Source: Candidatus Barnesiella excrementavium (GTDB lineage: Bacteria; Bacteroidota; Bacteroidia; Bacteroidales; Barnesiellaceae). Taken from it: a stretch of 36,701 bases of DNA. Shown piece after piece: positions 16,570-24,864 of this stretch. The first letter of the stretch is position 1; the number at the start of each line of letters is the position of its first letter. The stretch covers positions 1 to 36,701 of the forward strand of contig DXDM01000058.1 in NCBI GenBank assembly GCA_019115485.1, read 5' to 3'. The notes under the pieces were generated by a model. That model ran no database searches, had not been told where the DNA came from, and worked only from the letters and a program-made list of their open reading frames with translations. The translations under genes and the position numbers were made by a program.

Positions 16570-17022
16570 ATGAAACAGAAAGAGAGTAAAGCGCCGGGTT
16601 CGACCTCTGCTTCGGACAGCCCGGCCAATCGCCCGGTGCGGTTTACGCCCGAGTCGATTACCTCGCTGGCTCCCGGCGAGGTGTTTGTCTTTGGCAGCAA
16701 TCTGGCCGGCATGCACGGCGGGGGTGCCGCTCGGGTTGCCATGCAGCGCTTCGGGGCGGTGTGGGGACAAGGTGTGGGGTTGCAAGGGCAATCCTATGCC
16801 ATACCGACCATGCAGGGCGGTGTGGAGACGGTTAAACCTTATGTCGACGAGTTTATCGCCTTTGCCCGGTCGCACCCCGAACTACGCTTCTATGTCACCC
16901 GCATCGGGTGCGGTATTGCCGGATTTCAGGATTGTGAAATAGCCCCGCTTTTTGCCGAGGCGTTGGGCGTGGCGAATATTGTGCTGCCCGAGTCGTTTGT
17001 CGCCGTGTTGCAATCGCGCTGA
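16570..17022 (+). CDS. Small macro-domain-like protein
   Basis: A 150-residue protein. After a disordered Ser/Pro-rich stretch of about 25 residues comes EVFVFGSNLAGMHGGGAARVAMQRFGA, then QGQSYAIPTM and FYVTRIGCGIAGF. These glycine loops resemble those of macro-domain proteins that bind ADP-ribose or its phosphate derivatives, as I recall from related phage-associated and bacterial small proteins. A catalytic role as an ADP-ribose phosphatase or de-ADP-ribosylase is possible but unproven. The start is the ATG at 16570, with a GTG directly before it. Its last 97 bases overlap the end of the converging Imm17-like gene. No terminator is seen between the two. Confidence 0.72.
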   Translation: MKQKESKAPGSTSASDSPANRPVRFTPESITSLAPGEVFVFGSNLAGMHGGGAARVAMQRFGAVWGQGVGLQGQSYAIPTMQGGVETVKPYVDEFIAFARSHPELRFYVTRIGCGIAGFQDCEIAPLFAEALGVANIVLPESFVAVLQSR

Positions 17023-17306
17023 ACGGCGGTGACCACCGAGGCCGGCAGGGCTTTGGGGTCGTGAGGCTTTGTCTTCTGTAACAGGTCGCGGGCGATGACG
17101 GCGGTCATGAGCAAGATGAGCGCCCCCAGCAGGCCGTAGAGCCACCGGGCCTGACGGCGCGAGAGCCGTGAGGTGAAGATGCGGCAGTTCTTGCTGTTGA
17201 AGAACCACTCCCAGTTGGCCATGGCGGCACCGAGCGAGAGTATGCCTGAGACGAGAAACAGGCAGAGGACGATAATCGCGGGTATGAGAGCCGGAGCGTG
17301 TTGCAT
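16926..17306 (-). CDS. Imm17-like small two-helix membrane protein
   Basis: A 126-residue protein with two transmembrane helices (about 8-30 and 56-72). The loop NWEWFFNSKNCRIFTSRLSRRQARWLYG between them resembles the Imm17 immunity family, whose members carry a NW-WFF motif before a basic loop. The name comes from polymorphic toxin clusters, but no toxin gene is nearby. Here it is the last gene of a housekeeping-type operon, 31 bases after tsaE, so an immunity role is doubtful. The 50-residue C-terminal tail is soluble and its coding end overlaps the macro-like gene on the other strand by 97 bases. I am moderately sure of the family. Confidence 0.68.
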   Translation of the reverse strand: MQHAPALIPAIIVLCLFLVSGILSLGAAMANWEWFFNSKNCRIFTSRLSRRQARWLYGLLGALILLMTAVIARDLLQKTKPHDPKALPASVVTAVQRDCNTATNDSGSTIFATPNASAKSGAISQS

Positions 17307-17337
17307 ATCGGGTACTGGGGAATCGGAGTTGTCCCGG

Positions 17338-17760
17338 TTAGAGGTCTATGTTGATGGTGCGGGCGCCGTTTTCAGTCTCGGCAATCTCGACATGCACGCA
17401 GTCGTCGGGGAGCAGCTCTTCGATTTTTTCGGGCCACTCGATGAAACAGAGGGCACCGCTGGCGAAATAGTCCTCGGCTCCCAGGTCGTAGGCCTCCTGC
17501 AATTTGTTGAGGCGGTAGCAGTCGAAGTGGTAGATGAGCTCGCCGGTCGTGGACGAACGGTATTCGTTGATGATGGCAAAGGTGGGGCTGTTGACGGGGT
17601 CTTCGACACCCAGCTCTTCGCACACGGCTTTGATGAAGGTGGTCTTGCCGGCACCCATCTCGCCGTGGAAGGCAAAGACGGTGTAGTCGCCCATGAGCTC
17701 GATGAACTGGCGGGCGGTTTGACGAATCTGGTCGAGGTTCTCTATGACAAGGGTTTTCAT
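17338..17760 (-). CDS. tsaE: tRNA threonylcarbamoyladenosine biosynthesis ATPase TsaE
   Basis: A 140-residue cytosolic P-loop ATPase that drives the TsaB-TsaD complex in making t6A at position 37 of ANN-decoding tRNAs. The Walker A motif GEMGAGKTT is at 33-41, followed by [10 protein letters not shown] (58-67), HFDCYRL (78-84) with the metal-binding Asp D80, and FIEWPEK (107-113). Length fits the family. It begins 8 bases after porX stops and sits in the same direction. The porX-tsaE adjacency is something I recall seeing in other Bacteroidetes. The family partner TsaC/YciO lies at 479-1090, and the other partners TsaB and TsaD are outside the window. Confidence 0.96.
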   Translation of the reverse strand: MKTLVIENLDQIRQTARQFIELMGDYTVFAFHGEMGAGKTTFIKAVCEELGVEDPVNSPTFAIINEYRSSTTGELIYHFDCYRLNKLQEAYDLGAEDYFASGALCFIEWPEKIEELLPDDCVHVEIAETENGARTINIDL

Positions 17761-17768
17761 AATCGTAT

Positions 17769-19310
17769 CTATTTTTTAGTGAGGGTAATTAGGGGTATCA
17801 TCATCTCTTCCATGGAGATGCCGCCATGCTGGAAGGTATCTTTGTAGTAGCCCACGTAGTAGTTGTAGTTGTTGGGGTAGGCAAAGAAATCGTGGTTGGT
17901 GGCAAAGATGTAGGTCGAGCTGATGTTGGGCGAGGGAAGTCCGTAGCGCTCGGGCGACTTGATTTCATACACCTGTCTGGGATTGTAGCTGAGCGATTTG
18001 CCCACCTTGTAGCGCAGGTTGGTGTTGGTGTTCTTGTCGCCGATGACCTTGATAGGATTGTTCACGTGCACGGTGCCGTGGTCGGTGGTGAGAATGATTT
18101 TGAAATCCTTCTCGGCAATCTTGCGGAAGAGGTCGAGTGCCGACGAGTGCTTGAACCACGACTCGGTGATGGAGCGGTAGGCTGCTTCGGTCGAGGCCAG
18201 TTCGCGAATCATCTTCGACTCGGTGCGGGCATGCGAGAGCATGTCGACAAAGTTGAGTACGCAGACGTTGAGCTGGTTGTTTTCGAGTTGTGTAAAGTTC
18301 TGTATAAGCTTCTCGCCGAAGGCCGACTCGTTGATTTTATGGTAGGAGAAGGTGTAGCGCTTGCGGAACCGGTCGAGCTGTGTCTGAATGAGGGGCGCCT
18401 CGTTGAGGTTCTTGCCCTCCTCCTCGTCCTCGTCGACCCACAGGTCGGGGAACATGCGGGCAATCTGGTTGGGCATCAGCCCCGAGAAGATGGCGTTGCG
18501 CGCATACTGCGTGGCTGTGGGGAGGATACTGAAATAGAGGTCCTCCTCGGCGGTGAAATAGTCGCTCAGCAGGGGCTTGATGACCCGCCACTGGTCGAGC
18601 CTGAAATTATCGATGAGAATGAAAAAGACTTTCTCTCCCTGGTCGATGAGGGGGAATACCTTGGTTTTGAAAAGTTCGTGGCTCATCAGCGGGTGTTCGC
18701 CGCCGGTAATCCACTTCTCGTAGTTCTTTTTCACAAACTTGGCGAAGGCGCTGTTGGCCTCGCTCTTTTGCAAGGTGAGCAGTTCGTCCATGTCGCTCTC
18801 GGCCTGGGTGAGTTCCAGTTCCCAGAAAACCAGCTTTTTGTACACCTCGTACCAGTCGTCCCACGAGTAGGAGTCGTTGATTTGACTGCTGATGTGCTGG
18901 AACTCCTGCCGGTAGTCGCTCGATGTCTTTTCGAGGATAATCTCCTTGTGGTGGAGGTTTTTCTTGATGGAGAGGAGTATCTGGTTGGGGTTGACGGGCT
19001 TGATGAGGTAGTCGGATATCTTGTTGCCGATGGCCTGGTTCATGATGTTCTCCTCCTCGCTCTTGGTAATCATCACGACCGGAATCGAGGGGTTGTCCAT
19101 CTTGATTTGGCTGAGGGTGTCGAGACCGCTCAGGCCGGGCATGTTCTCGTCGAGAATGATGAGGTCGAAAGCCTCGTGGGCCGCCTTTTCGAGGGCGTCG
19201 CGTCCGTTGGATACGGTCGTGACGTCGTATCCCTTCTGTTGGAGGAAGAGAATGTGCGGTTTGAGTAAATCGATTTCGTCGTCGGCCCAAAGTATTTTAC
19301 CGTTCTTCAT
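17769..19310 (-). CDS. porX: PorX-type response regulator with PglZ phosphatase domain
   Basis: A 513-residue cytosolic protein. The N-terminal receiver domain (1-120) has the acidic pair D10-D11, phospho-acceptor D54 in LILDENMPG and K104 in LIKP. A helical linker follows. The C-terminal PglZ/alkaline-phosphatase-fold domain has the metal ligand D234 in [10 protein letters not shown], the nucleophile motif [14 protein letters not shown] with T265 or T267, and TTDHGTVHV near the end. This is the architecture of PorX, which with the kinase PorY and sigma factor SigP controls type IX secretion genes in Porphyromonas, and hydrolyses nucleotide signals in homologues. The start is set at 19310 ([12 protein letters not shown]), where the family normally begins; an upstream start at 19361 would add 17 residues inside porW. 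The start overlaps the end of porW by 14 bases. All catalytic residues are intact. Confidence 0.93.
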   Translation of the reverse strand: MKNGKILWADDEIDLLKPHILFLQQKGYDVTTVSNGRDALEKAAHEAFDLIILDENMPGLSGLDTLSQIKMDNPSIPVVMITKSEEENIMNQAIGNKISDYLIKPVNPNQILLSIKKNLHHKEIILEKTSSDYRQEFQHISSQINDSYSWDDWYEVYKKLVFWELELTQAESDMDELLTLQKSEANSAFAKFVKKNYEKWITGGEHPLMSHELFKTKVFPLIDQGEKVFFILIDNFRLDQWRVIKPLLSDYFTAEEDLYFSILPTATQYARNAIFSGLMPNQIARMFPDLWVDEDEEEGKNLNEAPLIQTQLDRFRKRYTFSYHKINESAFGEKLIQNFTQLENNQLNVCVLNFVDMLSHARTESKMIRELASTEAAYRSITESWFKHSSALDLFRKIAEKDFKIILTTDHGTVHVNNPIKVIGDKNTNTNLRYKVGKSLSYNPRQVYEIKSPERYGLPSPNISSTYIFATNHDFFAYPNNYNYYVGYYKDTFQHGGISMEEMMIPLITLTKK

Positions 19311-22080
19311 AAGGCTCAGTAGGTTGAGGATTGTTTTCAAGGAATAGGAAATAGTCTTCAAAACTGTATCCTTCGAGCAGTTTCTTGAAGTTATCCTCGC
19401 TGATCATAATCGGCTTCACACCCGGCGGGTAGCGGAAGGTCTCGCTGTTGTCGAGGAGCCGACGATAGTGGGATAATTCCTCAAAGTTACTAAATCCTTT
19501 GACAACTAACATACTTATTTCGTTAAAGGTCATTATTTCGAGGTCAAAATCTTTAACGACGAAGTTGGTGAAGTTGTGTTTGGCCACGTCGAAGAGCAGT
19601 TGGTTGGACGATACGCTGTCGGTGGCATAGACCAGCAAGAGCACGTGCGGGGCGTTGAGGTCCTGGGTGAAGGTGGCCCGTACCGAGTCGTTGAATACCG
19701 TGGTGGTGTCGTTGGTGAGGCGGGCCTTCCAGATCATGCCCCGCAGGTTGCCGCCGCCCTGAGCCACCTGTCGTCCCTGAGCCACCCCTTTGAGCATGGT
19801 CGAGGCCAGGGGCGAGACATCGGCCTGGGGATAGCGTTCGAGCAGGTCTCTCAACCCCGCTTTGAACTGGTCGTACTGCTTGTCGCCGACATGGGCCAGC
19901 GCGTCGAGGAAGAGGAACTTGGGCATGAGCGGCGAGAGCGGGTACTTCTGCTCCATGAAGGCCCGGTTGTCGTGTACCGTGCGGTTGTCGTTTTCGAGGT
20001 AGGCGGCGTAGGTAGCCTCGTAGATAGAGTCCTGTTCGGTGCTCATGCGCCGCAGGTTGTCGAGGTAGTGGGGGTCGGCCATGGCCTGGGCGTAGGGACT
20101 TTCGGGGAAGGTCGACCGTATCTTGTCGCGGTAGAGGCCGGCGGTCACCTCGTCGCCGTTGCGCATGTACATGAGGTACATGTTGTAGTAGACGTCGAGC
20201 CGGTAGGGGTTCTCGGGGAACCGCTCTTCGAGCAGGTTGAAGTTGGCTATCGCGGCGGGATAGTCTTCGAGTTTGTTTTTGAGAATGAGACCCATGTTGA
20301 AGAGCCCTTCGGCCACCACTTCGTTGGAAGTTTCGAGAGCCTCGGGAGTCATGGGTATCTGTTTGAGGTAGAACTCGGGCTTGTGGGGGTCGTCGGCAGC
20401 CGCGGTCTCCGCGCTGTCGGGAATCTCCTCGACGGGCATGCCGTTCTCGTCGAACTCGGTGCCCTCTCCGGTATCGCCTCCGCCTTCGGTTTTCTCGGCA
20501 AAGTCGCTCATCGAGAATCCCGACTTGTTGCGCCGCCGCCAGTCGTCTTCGAGTTTGCGGCTACCCCAGATGCGCTGGAATTCGGTCTTACCGGCCGATA
20601 CCATCGTCTTGTTGTAGAAGTACCACGACTTGTCGCCCGAAATCAGGGTGGCGTTGTTCTTGGCGGCGTTGTCGCTGTTGAACTGCGGACCCTGTTGCTG
20701 GGCCAGATACTCTTCGCGTTTCAGATTCTCGGCCTCCTCCTTCTCGCGCTTGATGAGGTCGTCGATGATTTTCTGGATTGCCTTGTTGCGCTCCTCCTCG
20801 CTCATGGCGGCCAGATTCTGCAAGCTGTCCTGCAACTCCACGTTCTGGGCATAGACCACCAGCTCGTCGAGCACGGTGGAGCGTCGCGAGAGCAGGTCGT
20901 AGCGGGGAAAGTCCTCTTTGAGTTGGGGCAGCGCCTCGGCATAGCAGGGTTGCGCGTCGACATACTCGCGCCGGTCGAAGTAGAGGTCGCCGAGGGTTAC
21001 CTGGCAAATGGCCTTTTCGATGCCGTTGCGGGTACTCTTCTGGTTGGCAAGCCGGTAGTTCTCCATGGCTTTGAGGGTGTCTTTGCGGGAGAGGTAGAGG
21101 TTGCCGATGGCATAGTATATCTGGTCGAGATACTCCTTGTTGCGGTCGCGCGAGGCCATGCGGGTTAGTTTCTTCACCTCCTTGTCGATGTTCTTGCCCG
21201 AGAAGACCTCGGTCTGTTTGATGCGGGCGTTGAACTCGGTGCGGTAGGGGGGATTCATCGAGATGACCTGCCCGAAGGTCTGGTAAGCCTTGGCCGGGTC
21301 CTGGGTCTTTTCGTAAAGCTGTCCCAGCAGGAAGGTGAGCCTGATGCGCTGGCGTTTGCTCGGGGCCGACTTGATGGCTGTTTCGAGAAACGGAATAGCT
21401 TTCTGATATTCGCCCTTGTGTATGAGATAGTCGGCATTGACGGTGGCAAACCACGTGTTTTGCGACTCGGGCAACTTGTCGTTGTTGATTTTTTGGAGAA
21501 TGTCCTCGGCCTCGTAGAGCCACCCCAGGGCAATGTAGCACCGGGCCTGCCACAATTTGGCCTCGGCCACGAGGTCGGGCATCCAGGTGAAGTGGCGCGA
21601 GATGTAGAGGAAGGTGGCTGCCGCTTCGAGAAACTCGCCCTTGTAGTACTGGGCCTGCCCCATCAGCCGCCAGGCGTTGTGGATAAAGGGGTTGAACTCG
21701 TCGCGTTTGAGGTAGTCGCGGTATTTGGGGTCGCTCATCTTCTTGGAGTTGCGACGGGGCTTTTTCTTGATGGAGTGCAGTTGTATGGCTTTTTGGCACT
21801 TCTCGATGGTTCGGTCGAAACTGCCGTTGGGCTGGGGGTCCTTGGGGTTGGCGTAGGCCTGTGCCGGGTGCATGTAGAGGAGGTCGGTAAAGTTGTCCTC
21901 ATACTCCTCCTCCATCGTCTTGATTTGCTCCTTGTAGTTCTCTATCCCGTTGAAATAGACATTGTACCGGGTAGTGAAGCTGTGGTAAAAGCGGGTGAAG
22001 GCCGTATTCTTCTTGGTCGAGCAGGATACGAGCGCGAGTACAGCCAGCAGGGCGATGATATGTGAGACTCTCTTCTTCAA
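19297..22080 (-). CDS. porW: PorW/SprE-type lipoprotein with TPR repeats
   Basis: A 927-residue outer-membrane lipoprotein of the type IX secretion and gliding accessory type. The signal peptide has a basic start (KKR), a hydrophobic core and the lipobox LALVSC with acceptor C20. The first mature segment, TRFYHSFTTRYNVYFNGIENYKEQ, is the family hallmark. Several TPR-like helix pairs follow (for example AKAYQTFGQVISMNPP, AIANFNLLEERFPENPYRLDVYY), then a charged low-complexity linker near 480-620. The C-terminus closes with SMLVVKGFSNFEEL and LEGYSFEDYFLFLENN. The start is a TTG at 22080-22078: no upstream in-frame ATG exists, since the frame hits TAA, and the next Met falls far past the lipobox. 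It is followed by porX and preceded by the permease with a 48-base gap. Confidence 0.9.
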   Translation of the reverse strand: MKKRVSHIIALLAVLALVSCSTKKNTAFTRFYHSFTTRYNVYFNGIENYKEQIKTMEEEYEDNFTDLLYMHPAQAYANPKDPQPNGSFDRTIEKCQKAIQLHSIKKKPRRNSKKMSDPKYRDYLKRDEFNPFIHNAWRLMGQAQYYKGEFLEAAATFLYISRHFTWMPDLVAEAKLWQARCYIALGWLYEAEDILQKINNDKLPESQNTWFATVNADYLIHKGEYQKAIPFLETAIKSAPSKRQRIRLTFLLGQLYEKTQDPAKAYQTFGQVISMNPPYRTEFNARIKQTEVFSGKNIDKEVKKLTRMASRDRNKEYLDQIYYAIGNLYLSRKDTLKAMENYRLANQKSTRNGIEKAICQVTLGDLYFDRREYVDAQPCYAEALPQLKEDFPRYDLLSRRSTVLDELVVYAQNVELQDSLQNLAAMSEEERNKAIQKIIDDLIKREKEEAENLKREEYLAQQQGPQFNSDNAAKNNATLISGDKSWYFYNKTMVSAGKTEFQRIWGSRKLEDDWRRRNKSGFSMSDFAEKTEGGGDTGEGTEFDENGMPVEEIPDSAETAAADDPHKPEFYLKQIPMTPEALETSNEVVAEGLFNMGLILKNKLEDYPAAIANFNLLEERFPENPYRLDVYYNMYLMYMRNGDEVTAGLYRDKIRSTFPESPYAQAMADPHYLDNLRRMSTEQDSIYEATYAAYLENDNRTVHDNRAFMEQKYPLSPLMPKFLFLDALAHVGDKQYDQFKAGLRDLLERYPQADVSPLASTMLKGVAQGRQVAQGGGNLRGMIWKARLTNDTTTVFNDSVRATFTQDLNAPHVLLLVYATDSVSSNQLLFDVAKHNFTNFVVKDFDLEIMTFNEISMLVVKGFSNFEELSHYRRLLDNSETFRYPPGVKPIMISEDNFKKLLEGYSFEDYFLFLENNPQPTEPYEER

Positions 22081-22128
22081 CGGCGGCAGGGATAAAAGGC
22101 CATCTTTTTAAACTGAAAAACGGGTGTT

Positions 22129-22950
22129 TTATTGTCTTTTGTATCTGACAGCCTGCACTCGGACGGTGATGAGTTTGACCACAGCGTAGACCACGATGAG
22201 GGTGAAGACAATGGTCGCCCCGGCCGGTACGTCGAGCCAGTAGGAGAGCAGGAGTCCGCCGATGCCGGCCAGCAGGTTGACCAGCCCCGAGAGCCAGATG
22301 ATACTCTTGAACTTGTGGCAGAAGAGTTCGGCAATCATCTGCGGCAGGGAGAGTATGGAGATGAGCAGCATGATGCCCACCAGCCGAATGGAGAGGACAA
22401 CGGCCGTGGCTACGAAGAAGGTCATGATGTAGTTGATGAGCCGCGCGTTGATGCCCCGGGTATGGGCAAAGTCGGGGTCGAAGGCGGTGAAGACGATGTG
22501 CCTGAACTGTGCCCCGGTGTAGATGACCAGCAGGGCGGCGAAGGCCGCGAAGACGAGTATGTCGGTGCGGGTGATGGTGAGAATGTTCCCGAACAGGAAC
22601 TCGGTGAGCCCCGGGGTGTAGCCGGGTGTCATGAAGATGAAGATGATGCCTACGGCCATACCCAGTGTCCAGATGACGGCGATGGCCGAGTCCTCTCGTA
22701 CCGATTTGCCCCTCGAAATCCACTCTACTCCCAGGGCCGAGAGTATGGCGAAGAAGAGGGCCGAGAGGGTGGGGCTTATCCCCAGGTAGTAGCCGATGCC
22801 CAGTCCGCCGAACGAGGCGTGGGTGATTCCGCCGGTGATGAAGAGCATGCGCCGGGCTACGATGTAGGTGCCTATGATGGCACTGATAATCGAGATGAGG
22901 AGAATGGCCCACAAGGCATTTTGAAAAAACGTATAGTTGAGAATATCCAT
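22129..22950 (-). CDS. Metal ABC transporter permease (ZnuB/MntB-type, ABC-3 family)
   Basis: A 273-residue inner-membrane protein with about eight hydrophobic helices. Blocks typical of the zinc/manganese/iron permeases are ALWAILLISIISAIIGTYIVARRM, ITHASFGGLGIGYYLG near the start of helix 3, and RLVGIMLLISILSLPQMIA, the coupling region before the last helices. Such permeases work with an ATPase and a periplasmic metal-binding lipoprotein, and neither is in this operon, so they must be encoded elsewhere if it functions. The metal (Zn, Mn or Fe) cannot be read from the sequence. It lies 12 bases behind the Cys/His-rich membrane protein and 48 bases ahead of porW. Confidence 0.93.
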   Translation of the reverse strand: MDILNYTFFQNALWAILLISIISAIIGTYIVARRMLFITGGITHASFGGLGIGYYLGISPTLSALFFAILSALGVEWISRGKSVREDSAIAVIWTLGMAVGIIFIFMTPGYTPGLTEFLFGNILTITRTDILVFAAFAALLVIYTGAQFRHIVFTAFDPDFAHTRGINARLINYIMTFFVATAVVLSIRLVGIMLLISILSLPQMIAELFCHKFKSIIWLSGLVNLLAGIGGLLLSYWLDVPAGATIVFTLIVVYAVVKLITVRVQAVRYKRQ

Positions 22951-22962
22951 TGTAAACGATAG

Positions 22963-23376
22963 TTATCGGTTGTTCCTTTGGTCGTTGACCACAAGCAGTA
23001 TTTCGTCGCGCAGCTCTTCGGGTACCTCGATTTGTCGCAGTTGCAGGCTGCGCACCCAGCCGGGCACGTCGTCGGGACGCAGGGTGTAGAATATCTCCCT
23101 GAACAGCTCCACCTGTTCGGGGGTATACTGATTAGCCGGGGTCCCCTTCCACTCGTCGAGTTCCTCGTCGTCGTAGTATTCGATGGTTTTGCTCACGGCG
23201 GCCAGCAGGCTGTCTCGTTCGCACACGAGGTGCTGTCCGCAGCACTCCTGCGGGGGCTCGGGGCTCTTTTCGACGGGTGCCTGCGGGCCGGCTGTCGCCT
23301 CTCTTTTCAAGTCCCGGCGGTGAAAATAGTAGGTGACAAGTCCCAGGAGTATGATGGCGACAACGAGTATAATCAT
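22963..23376 (-). CDS. Small membrane-anchored protein with a CCxxHxxC motif
   Basis: A 137-residue protein. The first 18 residues form a single N-terminal membrane anchor (MIILVVAIILLGLVTYY). A short Pro-rich linker follows, then ECCGQHLVCERDSLL (about residues 42-56), whose CCxxHxxC pattern looks like a metal- or redox-binding site. The rest is an acidic conserved region with YYDDEELDEWKG and a helical end, TPEQVELFREIFYTLRPDDVPGWVRSLQLRQIEVPEELRDEILLVV. I recall homologues in other Bacteroidales, usually annotated hypothetical. The start is decided by the ATGA overlap with the aroA stop, a classic coupled start; a longer frame upstream lies inside aroA and is discarded. Its position between aroA and the metal permease suggests a metal-related partner role, by inference. 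Confidence 0.82.
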   Translation of the reverse strand: MIILVVAIILLGLVTYYFHRRDLKREATAGPQAPVEKSPEPPQECCGQHLVCERDSLLAAVSKTIEYYDDEELDEWKGTPANQYTPEQVELFREIFYTLRPDDVPGWVRSLQLRQIEVPEELRDEILLVVNDQRNNR

Positions 23377-24617
23377 AGCGTGGAGTCTCCTTTCTGCGGG
23401 GTGTCGAGGGTAAAGCCCACCTGGCGCAGGTGCTCCCAGTAGCGGGGGTATGATTTGTCGACAACCTCGGGGTTGGCAATCGTGATACCCGGGAACCGGA
23501 AGGCTGCCGGGGCAAAAGCCATGGCCATGCGGTGGTCGTCGTAGGTGTTGATGACCGGGTGGGCCTCCGGTTCGACGGTCTCGCCCTCCCAAGAGAGTGA
23601 ACTATCCGAAGATATTAGTTTGTATCCTAATTTATTCAGCTCGTTGCAGAGGGCTGCAATCCGGTCGGTCTCCTTGATTCGCAGCGTTTGCAGTCCGGTG
23701 AAATGAAAGGGGACGCCCAGCAGGCAGCAGGCAACGACGAGGGTTTGAGCCAGGTCGGGTTGCTCTGAGAGGTCTTGCGTGTAGGTGTCGATGTGACTGT
23801 CCGATTTTCTTAGTTCCGTCCCGTCGGCGGAAGGGTGGGTCGATACCCCGAGCGGTGCGAACAGATGTTCGATGCGTGCATCGCCTTGCAGGCTGTGGGG
23901 GCTGAGTCCGGGCAGATGAATCGAAGCCGAGGGGGCGAGGGCGGCCATCTCGTACCAGTAGGAAGCGGCCGACCAGTCAGGCTCGACCCGGAAGGGAGCC
24001 GGGCGGTAGGCGCCGGCCGGAACCTCGATGGTGTGGCCGATACGTCGGGCCTCGATACCGAAATATTCCATCATGGCGAGCGTCATCTCGATGTAGGGCA
24101 TCGACACCAGTTCGCCGGTGAGGGTCAGGGTGAGCCCGTCGCGCATGGCGGGGGCAATCAGGAGCAGTGCCGAGATATATTGCGAACTCACGTCGCCGGG
24201 CAGCAGAAGCTCCCCGCCGGTCAGTGCCCGGCCGTATATGTCGAGCGGCGGGAATCCCTCGTGGTCGGTGTAGCGAATGTCGGCACCGAGCGAGCGCAGG
24301 GCGTCGACCAAAATCCTGATGGGGCGTTGCTGCATTCTCGCCGAGCCGGTAATCGTGCGACGGCACCCCTCTTTCTGGGCATAGTAGGCGGTGAGGAACC
24401 GCATGGCAGTCCCGGCGCCGTGTATGTCGATTGTGCTGTCGTCATGGGCAAAGGCCTGTTGCATCACCCGGGTATCGTCGCAATCCGAGAGATTCTCAAC
24501 CGTGATAGCCTCGGGGCACAAGGCCTGGATAATCAAAGCCCTGTTGCTGATGCTTTTGGAGGCCGGTAAAGTGATGGCTCCCGACAGCTGTTCGGGAGCG
24601 AAAAGAGTATAATTCAT
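23373..24617 (-). CDS. aroA: 3-phosphoshikimate 1-carboxyvinyltransferase (EPSP synthase)
   Basis: A 414-residue cytosolic enzyme of the shikimate pathway that joins shikimate-3-phosphate and phosphoenolpyruvate to give EPSP. The two-domain alpha/beta-prism fold is shown by PASKSISNRALI (18-29), GAGTAMRFLTA (67-77), GSARMQQRPI (91-100), the glycine-rich strand repeats, PDLAQTLVV with the catalytic Asp, LRIKETDRI and YDDHRMAMAFA. Length is slightly short of E. coli AroA, as usual in Bacteroidales. It opens the 16.9-24.6 kb minus operon under the promoter at 24640-24671, with an implied leader of only about 15-20 bases. Its stop overlaps the start of the next gene by 4 bases (ATGA). Confidence 0.96.
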   Translation of the reverse strand: MNYTLFAPEQLSGAITLPASKSISNRALIIQALCPEAITVENLSDCDDTRVMQQAFAHDDSTIDIHGAGTAMRFLTAYYAQKEGCRRTITGSARMQQRPIRILVDALRSLGADIRYTDHEGFPPLDIYGRALTGGELLLPGDVSSQYISALLLIAPAMRDGLTLTLTGELVSMPYIEMTLAMMEYFGIEARRIGHTIEVPAGAYRPAPFRVEPDWSAASYWYEMAALAPSASIHLPGLSPHSLQGDARIEHLFAPLGVSTHPSADGTELRKSDSHIDTYTQDLSEQPDLAQTLVVACCLLGVPFHFTGLQTLRIKETDRIAALCNELNKLGYKLISSDSSLSWEGETVEPEAHPVINTYDDHRMAMAFAPAAFRFPGITIANPEVVDKSYPRYWEHLRQVGFTLDTPQKGDSTL

Positions 24618-24639
24618 TTAGTCGCTATAAGTTTGACCG

Positions 24640-24671
24640 CAAAAATAGTGAAAGGCGAGGGGAGAAGCAAA
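24640..24671 (-). promoter_or_regulatory. Promoter of the aroA-porW-porX operon
   Basis: On the minus strand TTTG (24671-24668) is followed after 20 bases by TATTTTTG (24647-24640), a full Bacteroidetes-type promoter. Transcription would start about 17 bases before the aroA ATG. It lies back to back with the promoter of the nucleotidase operon. Confidence 0.75.
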
Positions 24672-24789
24672 TGAAAACGTTGTTTTCGATTCGACTGTCG
24701 TTGAACGGACTCCCGCTTGCCACCACCAGCCACCTGCACGAGGACGACGTTGACAATTTTCAATCGGGTGCAACAAATTTATCCGCCTG

Positions 24790-24821
24790 TTTGATATATC
24801 TTCCCGAAATTTGTAATTTCG
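24790..24821 (+). promoter_or_regulatory. Promoter of the 5'-nucleotidase operon
   Basis: TTTG at 24790-24793 and TAATTTCG at 24814-24821 (one mismatch to TAnnTTTG) are 20 bases apart. The implied leader before the ATG at 24865 is about 37 bases. The region 24618-24864 holds only these two divergent promoters; I see no gene in it. Confidence 0.65.
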
Positions 24822-24864
24822 TCCAACAGAAATCAAGTAACTCACCCAAAATATCCTGCTACTT

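Noticed and set aside
16551..16589. 12-codon ORF before the macro-like gene
   Set aside because: It overlaps the gene start in another frame with no sign of coupling; such short frames are expected by chance.
17826..19268. Plus-strand open frame of 480 codons opposite porX
   Set aside because: Antisense to an intact PorX with all catalytic residues; the composition is typical of a shadow frame.
23377..23592. Upstream extension of the CCxxHxxC protein
   Set aside because: It runs inside aroA in another frame and is Arg/Pro/His-rich; the ATGA overlap start is far better.
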